Origin: Planctomycetales bacterium
GTDB taxonomy: Bacteria; 4484-113
DNA length: 64,000 nucleotides
Direction: 5' to 3'
Assembly: GCA_030606285.1 (NCBI GenBank)
Contig: JAUWGS010000001.1
Span: 62,001 to 126,000, forward strand
Within the stretch, counting starts at the first letter, position 1; each line of letters starts with the position of its first letter. Under the pieces are notes generated by a model. The model did not search any database. It was not told where the DNA came from and saw only the letters and a list, made by a program, of their open reading frames with translations. Positions 42,683 through 50,539 of this stretch are shown here, in pieces. A program made the translations under genes and the position numbers.

Positions 42683-44059
42683 TCAGGAATTCGTGAAGAC
42701 CCGGTAGGTGCCGGACGTGCCCTCGGCTAGCTTGAGTCTCTGAGAAGCAGCTCTGGGGCCAGATGCCGGGTCATCGGGGCCGGACACGCTTTCGCGCACG
42801 GTTGCGGTAAGCGGGTGGAAGTCGTAGCCCAGAGGCAGGAGTTCCCAGGGGTTCTCAATCGCCGGTGGACGCGCGATGCGTGCTGTCGTGGTGGGCACAG
42901 GCCCGGCGGTCTGTTCGGGCGCAGCAAGCGGTGGCGACGGGACTGAGTGTTCCGGCCGGGTTTTCCGCAATACGACGGGCGGCACTAAATCCTCCTGCTG
43001 CGGGCTATTTCCAGCGTAAGACGCTTCCTTCCCCTGGCTCTGCTCAACCGGTGCTTCGCCGTTTTCAGGGGTTGGTTCGGTCTGTCCTTCGTCTCCCGTC
43101 TCTTCCGGCTGCACATCTGCCTGAGAGGGGGGAGTTTCTTCAGGCGGTGTTTCTTCGATTGCCTCCTCCGGCGGATGGGCTCGGGTGAATGACGGGAGCT
43201 TGGGAGTGTAGGCTACACCGTAGAATGCGCCCTGCGAGTTGCGGTCGGACAGAGAATCGTTTACCACCTCGTATCCGGCGTAACCGCTGAAGGCATCGGA
43301 AATCCGCAACCTCAGGCCGGCGTCGAACCTGGTGACTCTGCCGGTATCGAATGTCGGCTTGCGGATGCTGTAGATGTCGATGAGACCGTTTGCGGTGAGC
43401 TGCACAGCGCTGCGAGACTCGTCCCATGAGTACAAATCGTAATCCACGCCAAGCCCCAGCGATGTTGCGTTTCCGCGCTTGGTGTCTGACGTGTAATGCT
43501 GCGTGGTGAATACCGTGTGCGCGTGAAGCTCCTGTGTGAAGTCGGTGCTGTAGAGCAGAGAACCATAGAAGCGGTGCAGGTCGTCGTCAACATTGACCGC
43601 GGAAAGCGCGAGGCTGTCGAATCCGAGCACTACGCAGAATGCGTTTCCCGGTGAGAACCTGGACTCCGGCGTTGCCGGGATGGCGGGAGGAGTGCGCTCC
43701 AGCATCATCCTGACCTCAACTCCCCAGCCATCAGCGTCACTGAGGTTAGAAAACAGCGGGTTGAAGAGCACGTCTACGCCGGAAAGCTCGTTTCCCATAA
43801 GCTTCCCCCTAACCTGCAACCGCTCGTTCAGGTTGTAGCCGAAATTGAAGAAGGTGGCGACGTCTCGCCCGATGGCCAGATCGGTGGTCTCCTCGTAGGA
43901 GTCCTGGCCGTACTCGAGGATGACCCGCCCCTTTTCGCCGATGTCAGCATCGTGGATGCGGGGATGTCGGACGGCGTACGCTTGCGATGGCAACTGAAGG
44001 AGCAGGAGCGCTGCAAGCGCGATTACGAGCAGCATCCGGTTGTGGGTGTCCGGTCTCAT
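42683..44059 (-). CDS. Exported beta-barrel-like protein with disordered C-terminal tail
   Basis: A 458-residue protein: a signal peptide ending LPSQAYA, then ~250 residues of alternating polar/hydrophobic strands with Tyr/Phe-rich ends (NFGYNLNERLQVRGKLMG, LGLGVDYDLYSWDESRS, RFDAGLRLRISDAFSGYAGYE). A Pro/Glu-rich tail (~270-390) and a short C-terminal region follow. This pattern suits a small outer-membrane barrel. The open frame starts at 44293, but ATG 44059 after GAGGAAGGG begins the signal peptide. It is immediately upstream of the decahaem cytochrome. Confidence 0.68.
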   Translation of the reverse strand: MRPDTHNRMLLVIALAALLLLQLPSQAYAVRHPRIHDADIGEKGRVILEYGQDSYEETTDLAIGRDVATFFNFGYNLNERLQVRGKLMGNELSGVDVLFNPLFSNLSDADGWGVEVRMMLERTPPAIPATPESRFSPGNAFCVVLGFDSLALSAVNVDDDLHRFYGSLLYSTDFTQELHAHTVFTTQHYTSDTKRGNATSLGLGVDYDLYSWDESRSAVQLTANGLIDIYSIRKPTFDTGRVTRFDAGLRLRISDAFSGYAGYEVVNDSLSDRNSQGAFYGVAYTPKLPSFTRAHPPEEAIEETPPEETPPSQADVQPEETGDEGQTEPTPENGEAPVEQSQGKEASYAGNSPQQEDLVPPVVLRKTRPEHSVPSPPLAAPEQTAGPVPTTTARIARPPAIENPWELLPLGYDFHPLTATVRESVSGPDDPASGPRAASQRLKLAEGTSGTYRVFTNS

Positions 44060-44090
44060 CCCTTCCTCTACGAGTGGTCGCGTGATTATA

Positions 44091-44828
44091 TCACGGCTGT
44101 TTGGCGCCAAGTGTGGGCAGGAGCAGTGCCACAACGTTGTAGATAGTGTGCAGAAAGACCATCGTCCAGAAGCTCTGCCGAATGACGTAGACAATGCTGA
44201 ATACAAGTCCGACGGCGAACAGCGCAACCATTGCTTCAACGCCCTGGTAATAGTGGCCGGCCGCGAACGCAGCGGAAGTGAGGAGCACTGCAAGGTACAC
44301 GAGGCCGGTGCTTTTCAGCCGGATGCCATTGCCAATGACATAGCAGCGCAAGAATTCCTCCGGTAAACCTGCAGCCAGGAACATAACGGGCGCACCCACT
44401 ACGAGCACAAGCCACGGCGACCGGAAGTAGCCCTGAAGGGCTTTTACGATAGGATCAACTTGTTGCGCGTTGCCGGAAGCCTGAAAGACGGAGTGAATGC
44501 CATTGACCAGCAGGACGAGCAGGAGCACAACTATGGCGATCCACATTACCGAAATGAGCACACCCTGTTCTCGAAAGCTCAACTGCACTATCTGGAATCG
44601 GTTGAAGATGAGCATAAGGACCAGGCCCAGGCCAAGGAAGATGGCGAGGTTGATTCCAATCGTGACCGCGAGGATTCTGGGCACATCGGACGAAAGGACT
44701 TCCGTCTCTTCTGCAGGTCCGAAAAACTCCAGCGCAGCCATTCCCGCGTAGATGGCGATGTAGACCAGTAGCACTACGATGTACTCGACCAGCGCTACTG
44801 CACGCGACGGTCTGTGTTTTCGCAGCAT
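44091..44828 (-). CDS. CPBP-family intramembrane metalloprotease
   Basis: A ~245-residue protein with about seven membrane helices and the Abi/CAAX-protease motifs: EEFLRCY (EEXXXR), FAAGHYYQG (FXXXH) and HTIYN. Eukaryotic relatives cleave CAAX proteins; bacterial members act in bacteriocin immunity or have unknown roles. ATG 44828 lies 7 nt after a TAATAT hexamer; GTG 44834 would also be possible. It is 31 nt upstream of the barrel-protein gene. Confidence 0.85.
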   Translation of the reverse strand: MLRKHRPSRAVALVEYIVVLLVYIAIYAGMAALEFFGPAEETEVLSSDVPRILAVTIGINLAIFLGLGLVLMLIFNRFQIVQLSFREQGVLISVMWIAIVVLLLVLLVNGIHSVFQASGNAQQVDPIVKALQGYFRSPWLVLVVGAPVMFLAAGLPEEFLRCYVIGNGIRLKSTGLVYLAVLLTSAAFAAGHYYQGVEAMVALFAVGLVFSIVYVIRQSFWTMVFLHTIYNVVALLLPTLGAKQP

Positions 44829-44835
44829 CAACACT

Positions 44836-44841
44836 ATATTA
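44836..44841 (-). promoter_or_regulatory. -10-like box of the CPBP protease gene
   Basis: TAATAT on the minus strand, 7 nt before ATG 44828; no ribosome-binding site. Confidence 0.35.
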
Positions 44842-44918
44842 GCGCATTTCCGGTCAAGTGTGCAGATTCACTCCGTCAGTTGCGGGCGAAGCCCTGAGGT
44901 GCTAAGGCCAGGGCCAAC

Positions 44919-46223
44919 TCAGCTATTGACGATGGTGTCAATCAGCCGTGGGGCTGTCGCTTCTTCGCCGATTATGTATGCGCTGCGCACTTCTTCTTCG
45001 ACTGAGCTCTCGTCGCAGTCCAGCCTGGCATACGCCTCGGCCAGGAGGTCGCCCGATGCCACCGCGTCACCCGTCTTCTTGTGAAGCATAACTCCCACCC
45101 ATGGATTGATCGTCTCTCCCTTTCGGGTGCGGCCTGCTCCCTGACGATGGCAGAATTGACCGATGGCCAGGGCGTTCACGCCGGCAATGGCGCCGCTGGA
45201 CTGCGCTGTGATTGCCACCTTGCAGGTTTTCATGTCTATGCTGTTCATTTCCCGGTTGAATGCATCAAGGTCGCCACCTTGAGCGCTGACAAGCGCCCGC
45301 AGCTTGTCCGCTGCCCGGCCGTCAGCAAGCGTCTGCGCAAGGATATCCTCTCCTTGCTTTGCGCGTTCCACTTCACCGGCCAGTTTCAAAAGCGCGCCGC
45401 CAAGCGCAATGCATAAGGCGCTCACTTCACATTCCACGTCGCGCTCTTCAACGATGCGAAGCACCTCGGCGATTTCCAGCGCGTTGCCGACTGCGCTTCC
45501 GAGTGGCTGATTCATATTGGTGACCACAGCCGCGAATTCAGGCTCGAAGCTGCGCGAAATGGCAATCAGCCTTTCAGCGAATGTCTCGGCGTCCACCCGG
45601 CTGGCGAAGAACGCCCCGCTACCGTATTTGACATCAATGATGATGTGAGTCGCGCCGGATGCGAGTTTCTTACTCAGGATGCTTGAGATGATCAGTTCCG
45701 GTTGTGAAACCGTGACAGTCACATCGCGGAGTGCATATAGCTTCTTTTCCGCGGGCACGAGGCCCTCGCTCTGGCTCATGATAACGCAGCCGATGTCATC
45801 GAGCTGGCGCAGGGCATCCTCGCGGGACAGCTCAGCGCAGAAGCCGGGAATGCTCTCCAGCTTGTCAATTGTGCCGCCGGTGTGGGCGAGCCCGCGCCCA
45901 CTCATCTTTGGCACTTTGTATCCCTCGGCTGCCAGCATCGGCACCATCAGCAGCGATGCCTTGTCACCGACACCGCCGGTGGAGTGCTTATCGAGTACGG
46001 GATGGAACTTCACAGGAAGCTCCCAGTGGTCGCCGCTTTCGAGCAAAGCTAGCGTGAGCGACACAATTTCTTCGTCACTAAAGCCCTTGAAGCAAATGGC
46101 CATAAGCAGTGCGGCCATCTGGTAGTCGGGCACTGCCCCGGCTGTGAAGTCGGCGATCAGCCGGTCGATCTCTTCTGCTGTCAGCTCTTCTCCGCGTTGT
46201 TTCTTTTCGATGAGTTTGAGCAT
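44919..46223 (-). CDS. Pyrimidine-nucleoside (thymidine) phosphorylase
   Basis: The enzyme splits thymidine or uridine with phosphate into base and (deoxy)ribose-1-phosphate. The 434-residue protein has the glycosyltransferase-family-3 phosphate loop KHSTGGVGDK, the family signature SGRGLAHTGGTIDKLESIPGF and the C-terminal PYNP domain. The length fits Pdp/DeoA; substrate preference cannot be told from sequence. GGAGCAGGG precedes the ATG at 46223. Confidence 0.93.
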   Translation of the reverse strand: MLKLIEKKQRGEELTAEEIDRLIADFTAGAVPDYQMAALLMAICFKGFSDEEIVSLTLALLESGDHWELPVKFHPVLDKHSTGGVGDKASLLMVPMLAAEGYKVPKMSGRGLAHTGGTIDKLESIPGFCAELSREDALRQLDDIGCVIMSQSEGLVPAEKKLYALRDVTVTVSQPELIISSILSKKLASGATHIIIDVKYGSGAFFASRVDAETFAERLIAISRSFEPEFAAVVTNMNQPLGSAVGNALEIAEVLRIVEERDVECEVSALCIALGGALLKLAGEVERAKQGEDILAQTLADGRAADKLRALVSAQGGDLDAFNREMNSIDMKTCKVAITAQSSGAIAGVNALAIGQFCHRQGAGRTRKGETINPWVGVMLHKKTGDAVASGDLLAEAYARLDCDESSVEEEVRSAYIIGEEATAPRLIDTIVNS

Positions 46224-46287
46224 CCCTGCTCCATCATATCATTGCGTGCGGGTGTTGCGTCAGGAGTGCGAAACTGAGATCTGTCGG

Positions 46288-47493
46288 CTAGTCACCGATG
46301 GCGTACAGGCGGTGGTCATCACTGCCGATGTACAGCGTGCCATCGGGGCCGATGGCGGGGCTTGAAGGCACCCAGCCGCCGGTTTTATATCGCCATTTCC
46401 GCGTGCCGTCCGGATTGACTGCGTGTATGTACCTGTCGCCACAACCGACATATATAGTGCCTTTGGCGTCTATGGTCGGGCTGGAGTTGAAGCCGTAGAA
46501 ACCCTCGCCTTTATAAATCCACTTCAGGCTGCCATCCGGGTTGAAAGCGTAGAGATTCACGTCCGTGCTGCCGACGTAGACTGTCCCGTCGGGTGCGATG
46601 CCCGGACTGGATATCATCTTGCCGCTGGTCTCGCTGCGCCACTTCAATTCGCCCTCAGGGCTGAAAGCGTAGAAGGAGTCTTGCCTGCCCACGTAAACCG
46701 TTCCATCATCGGCAATGGCAGGGCTGGAATAGACCAAATTGCCCATGTCATAGCGCCATTTCAGAGTTCCGTCGGGATTGAAAGCGTAGAAGTAGGAATC
46801 CTTGCCGCCAACGTAGACAGTGCCATCAGGGGCGATGGCGGGGCTGGAGGCGACTTCCCATCCGGTCTGGTAGCGCCACTTTAAGGTTCCGTCCGGGAGA
46901 ATTGCGTACAGGAAATGGTCATCGCTGCCCACGTACACCGTGCCGTCGCTGCCGACAGTTGGGCATGAGTCCACGTTTGCGCCGGTTTCATACCGCCACT
47001 TCAGGTCGCCGTCGGGCGTGAACGCGTACAGGCAGTTGTCCTGGCTGCCAATGTAAACAGTTCCGTCAGGACCTATAGCGGGGCTGGAAAGAATCTCGCC
47101 ACCCGTCATGTAGTCCCATAGATACTCGCCATCCGCACGAGTGGCGTAGAGAGCTCCGTCGCGGCTCGCGAAGTAGATCGTGCCGTCAGCGGCCAGCGCC
47201 GGGCTTGAGTACACCTTGTTCTCGGTTCGGAACCTCCATTTCAGATTGGGCTCCGCCGGGCCTGTGAAGGGGCTTCGCCTGTTGTGCGTGGGTTCGCGTC
47301 CAAACATCCGCCAGTCTCCCGGTCCACGAGACGCTGACTGCTGCGTTGGCTTGATAACCTGCTTAGTTTCCTGCAGGGACGGCGCGGCTGCTCGGTCATC
47401 TTGCGAGGCTTCGTTAAGGCACGAGACGAGCGTGCAGACGACGAGAAGGAGTATCAGCGAGAAAAGAATGAGTGCAGGTTTCGCTTGCATCAT
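46288..47493 (-). CDS. PQQ-repeat (BamB-like) propeller lipoprotein
   Basis: A ~401-residue lipoprotein: signal peptide with lipobox TLVSC, a short polar linker, then eight near-regular repeats of the type SSPAIAPDGTVYVGS..LYAFNPDGTLKWRY, an eight-bladed PQQ-type beta-propeller. BamB in outer-membrane protein assembly has this fold, but many such lipoproteins have other roles and cofactor-binding residues are not evident. The frame is open to 47547 within pheT; the ATG at 47493 starts the signal peptide. It is 25 nt downstream of pheT. Confidence 0.83.
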   Translation of the reverse strand: MMQAKPALILFSLILLLVVCTLVSCLNEASQDDRAAAPSLQETKQVIKPTQQSASRGPGDWRMFGREPTHNRRSPFTGPAEPNLKWRFRTENKVYSSPALAADGTIYFASRDGALYATRADGEYLWDYMTGGEILSSPAIGPDGTVYIGSQDNCLYAFTPDGDLKWRYETGANVDSCPTVGSDGTVYVGSDDHFLYAILPDGTLKWRYQTGWEVASSPAIAPDGTVYVGGKDSYFYAFNPDGTLKWRYDMGNLVYSSPAIADDGTVYVGRQDSFYAFSPEGELKWRSETSGKMISSPGIAPDGTVYVGSTDVNLYAFNPDGSLKWIYKGEGFYGFNSSPTIDAKGTIYVGCGDRYIHAVNPDGTRKWRYKTGGWVPSSPAIGPDGTLYIGSDDHRLYAIGD

Positions 47494-47518
47494 CGTGATC
47501 GGACTTGATGGATGCGGC

Positions 47519-49930
47519 TTAGATACCGTACGCCTTACGCAACTCATCGGTGAACCGCTCGTCGCTGAAAACGCTGAGTTCCTTTATCCGCGAGAAGTCG
47601 CGAATGACAATGTTCTTGCGCCGGTGCAACTCGACGAGTGCAGCCAGTACACGTTCATCGACCTCAGTGCCGGTAAGAGTGCGCTCGGGGCTCTGGAAGA
47701 CTAGATGGAATGCCACGCTTTTTTGACCGGACGGGATCTGCTTACCGCGATAGATGTCGAACGGGAATGCGTCAATGAGCAGTCCGCCACCGGCTTCGCG
47801 GATAATGCTAAGAGAGTCTGCGATTTCCATACTTGCTGGCACGAGCACAGCGAGGTCTCGCTCCACCCGGGGGTAAACGCTGTAGCTTGCGAGCTGTAGA
47901 TGGCGTTCGGATAAAGCTGAAAGGCGATCCAGGTTCATCTGGGCGAACGCGAGACGCTCTTCTCCACTCTCCATCACTGAAGCTGCTATCTCGCCCAATA
48001 CGCCCAGGGAAGTACCGTCTGCCAGTATCCCGAAGGTGCGTCCGGCGGCCATTGCTGTCTGCTGAGCCTCGGCGTATTCGAGTTCCGGACAGCCGATTTC
48101 CGCAAAGAGCTCGTTGAGCACGCCCTTCAGCACGAACACAGGGCTCTCGCGGCTGAAGTCAGGACGCGTGTGGGCAGGCGGGGTGAATCCGTCACCGTAG
48201 AATAGGCCCAGAGCCTGCTGCTCGTAATGGCTTTTATCGTTGACCTCAAGCGTGTAGCTCACGCCTGACTCGAACTCCCTAAGGCTGTAGACTCGCGCGA
48301 TTTCAAAGCAGAATGGCGGGCGTTCGCTGTGACGGCGGTTGTGCTCCGCGCTTGCGAGCATACCGGGCAGAAGCGAGCCGATGAGGAATGCCTGGTCAGC
48401 CGAGTCGGGATTTTGAATAGGCACGAGGTGATGGTTCTCGCCAAAGAAGACCTCGGCTCGATGGGGCGAGAGGAAGGCCTGGTTCATCACTTGCTGACCG
48501 CCAAGGCGCGTCAGTAAGTCTTCGATGCGACGGGCAAACGACAGCGATGGCTCCAGCGTGCCGCTCTTGAGGGGGATGCGGAGTGTTCTCGCCTCTAGGG
48601 AGTCAAAGAGGTTCAGCCGCATCACTTCTTCAGCCAGGTCTTCCCACATCTTGATATCATGTCGCCAGCTTGGCGGGACCGCTGTGAAATGCTCGCCATT
48701 CCGCTTGACGGTCATCCCAAGTTTGACCAGTGCATCAATCATGTTGTTGGTGTCGATACTGGCACCGAGCAGGGAGTTGATGCGCGTGCAATCAAAGGAT
48801 ATCGGCTTTGCATTCTGTTTGTACACGTTGGCGTCGACGAAACTGCCCTGGACGAAGCTGGCGGCGCCCATGCTCTCGGCAAGATATATGAACCGGCGTG
48901 CTGCAACCGGAGGGAGCTGCGGGTTAATGCCGCGACCGAAGCGGAGTGAGGACTCGGACTGCAGTCCCAGCCGCTTACTGGTGATGCGGTTGTTCTGAGG
49001 CGTGAAATAGGCGCTCTCCAGGAGCACGCTCGCCGTTGTATCCCTGATCTCGGATTCGACGCCGCCCATTACGCCAGCGAGCGCAACGGCCTTCTTCTCG
49101 TCGGCAATGACCAGATGGTTCTCGGCGAGTTCGTATTCCACGTGGTTGATTGCAGTGAAGCGTTCGCCGGGCTTCGGCCTTCGCGCTGAGATCGTGCCTG
49201 ACAGTATGTTGCGGTCAAACGTGTGCATTGGCTGACCGAGCTCAAAGAGCAAATAGTTGGAGAGGTCAACGATGTTGCTGATTGGGTTGACGCCGCAAAG
49301 CGATAGGCGATATGCCATCCAGTCAGGACCGGGCTCGATATTCACATTGTCGAAGTAACAGCCAACGTAACGCGGACACAGGTCCGGCGCGGGGAGCTCG
49401 ATTACAGGCCGATCGTCTCCCTCGGCATCTGTGTCGATTTCGGCTAGCGCGGGCAGGCGAAGCTCCTGGCCAACTGCCAATGCCGCTTCGCGTGCAATGC
49501 CGAGATGCGAGAGCAGGTCACCACGGTTGGAGACCACGGCGAAATCAATAACGCAGTCCGCAGCGACTTCCTCGGCGCTCATACCCTCCGGCTTGACCAG
49601 CGGGAAGCGCACGGGCGCGAGTCCGAGTTCCTCAAGCGTGGGGATGTTCCCATTCTCGATGTTCAGAAAAACTTCGTAGCCGACCGGTATGTCAGCGGCA
49701 CGGCTGGTAAAGGTCTTTACCTCGCCGCTTACGTCCACGGAATACTCAGGATGTTCGTCTCTACCGGTGGATTGCCCCGTGACACGCCCAACAGTGAGAT
49801 CTGCGACAGGCGGCTGCAGTGGAATCAGGAGTTCGGCTTCCACGCCGCGTTCTGTGAGCACGCGAGCCAGCTCCGCCGCCTCCGGCAGGCGATTCATGAA
49901 CTCCGCAAGCCAGGAATACAGGATGCGCAT
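47519..49930 (-). CDS. pheT: Phenylalanyl-tRNA synthetase beta subunit
   Basis: PheT forms the alpha2-beta2 enzyme that charges tRNA-Phe. The 803-residue protein has the N-terminal OB-type tRNA-binding domain, the B3/4 editing domain (CDFxxVSNRGDLLSHLGIARE-like region near 125-150), B5, the inactive synthetase-like core and a C-terminal FDX-ACB anticodon-binding domain (YSVYPRVERDLAVLVP). pheS is not adjacent: upstream is the divergent nitroreductase gene. TATAAT at 49952-49957 gives a 21-nt leader. Confidence 0.94.
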   Translation of the reverse strand: MRILYSWLAEFMNRLPEAAELARVLTERGVEAELLIPLQPPVADLTVGRVTGQSTGRDEHPEYSVDVSGEVKTFTSRAADIPVGYEVFLNIENGNIPTLEELGLAPVRFPLVKPEGMSAEEVAADCVIDFAVVSNRGDLLSHLGIAREAALAVGQELRLPALAEIDTDAEGDDRPVIELPAPDLCPRYVGCYFDNVNIEPGPDWMAYRLSLCGVNPISNIVDLSNYLLFELGQPMHTFDRNILSGTISARRPKPGERFTAINHVEYELAENHLVIADEKKAVALAGVMGGVESEIRDTTASVLLESAYFTPQNNRITSKRLGLQSESSLRFGRGINPQLPPVAARRFIYLAESMGAASFVQGSFVDANVYKQNAKPISFDCTRINSLLGASIDTNNMIDALVKLGMTVKRNGEHFTAVPPSWRHDIKMWEDLAEEVMRLNLFDSLEARTLRIPLKSGTLEPSLSFARRIEDLLTRLGGQQVMNQAFLSPHRAEVFFGENHHLVPIQNPDSADQAFLIGSLLPGMLASAEHNRRHSERPPFCFEIARVYSLREFESGVSYTLEVNDKSHYEQQALGLFYGDGFTPPAHTRPDFSRESPVFVLKGVLNELFAEIGCPELEYAEAQQTAMAAGRTFGILADGTSLGVLGEIAASVMESGEERLAFAQMNLDRLSALSERHLQLASYSVYPRVERDLAVLVPASMEIADSLSIIREAGGGLLIDAFPFDIYRGKQIPSGQKSVAFHLVFQSPERTLTGTEVDERVLAALVELHRRKNIVIRDFSRIKELSVFSDERFTDELRKAYGI

Positions 49931-49951
49931 GGCTTTGCCTTAAGGGCTGCG

Positions 49952-49957
49952 ATTATA
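49952..49957 (-). promoter_or_regulatory. -10 box of pheT
   Basis: TATAAT on the minus strand, 21 nt before the ATG at 49930. Confidence 0.45.
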
Positions 49958-49985
49958 GCAGAGCCGAAAAGCGCGCGGTATGGGT

Positions 49986-49991
49986 TATCAT
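49986..49991 (+). promoter_or_regulatory. -10-like box of the nitroreductase gene
   Basis: TATCAT ends 6 nt before ATG 49998; there is no ribosome-binding site. Confidence 0.4.
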
Positions 49992-49997
49992 AGTGTC

Positions 49998-50501
49998 ATG
50001 CTGGAGTATATCTACAGACGCCGCAGTATTAGGAAATTCCATGCCTACAGGCCCGTCGAGCCGGAGAAGGTGACGGAGCTCTTGCGCGCAGCGATGGCCG
50101 CACCTAGCGCGAACAACCGCCAGGGCTGGCGCTTCATCGTTGTAGACGACCACGAGACGCTGGACAGACTCGCTGAACACTACCCAAACGCCGCGATGCT
50201 CAAGACCGCTACGCTATGTATCGTGCCGGTTGCGGACATGGATACGTTCTACTACCACCAGGACATCGCTGCCGCCACGCAAAATCTGCTGCTCGCCGCG
50301 CCGGAGCTGGGATTGGGAACGTGCTGGTGCGGGATGAAACCCAGCCGCCACGAGTGGGCGCACGAGTTCTTCGAGGTTCCCGAAGGCTGGTGGGTCTTCG
50401 CCCTCATCGCCGTCGGCTATCCCGCTGAAGAGAAGCCGGAAAATACGTGGTACAAAGAGGAGAATGTGTTTCGCGGGAAGTGGGGGGAAGCGTGGGGGTG
50501 A
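49998..50501 (+). CDS. Nitroreductase-family flavoprotein
   Basis: A 167-residue FMN-dependent oxidoreductase. The N-terminal RRRSIRKFHAYRPVEPEKVTELLRAAMAAPSANNRQGWRF carries the FMN phosphate-binding Arg/Ser pattern. The C-terminal GLGTCWCGM and ALIAVGYPAEE complete the fold. Physiological substrates of this family are rarely known. The start at 49998 is preferred to 49980 because it follows the -10 box at leaderless spacing and begins at the conserved region. Confidence 0.85.
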   Translation: MLEYIYRRRSIRKFHAYRPVEPEKVTELLRAAMAAPSANNRQGWRFIVVDDHETLDRLAEHYPNAAMLKTATLCIVPVADMDTFYYHQDIAAATQNLLLAAPELGLGTCWCGMKPSRHEWAHEFFEVPEGWWVFALIAVGYPAEEKPENTWYKEENVFRGKWGEAWG

Positions 50502-50539
50502 TGGTGAGGGTCAATGTTAGAATACACAGGACGTAGCTT

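Noticed and set aside
41661-44059. Calling the pair mtrA/mtrB
   Set aside because: The barrel-like region is only ~250 residues and lacks the MtrB N-terminal CXXC; haem motif spacing alone does not prove MtrA.
44060-44293. Longer N-terminus for the barrel-like protein
   Set aside because: The extension overlaps the CPBP gene's 3' end in another frame and would bury the obvious signal peptide that starts at 44059.
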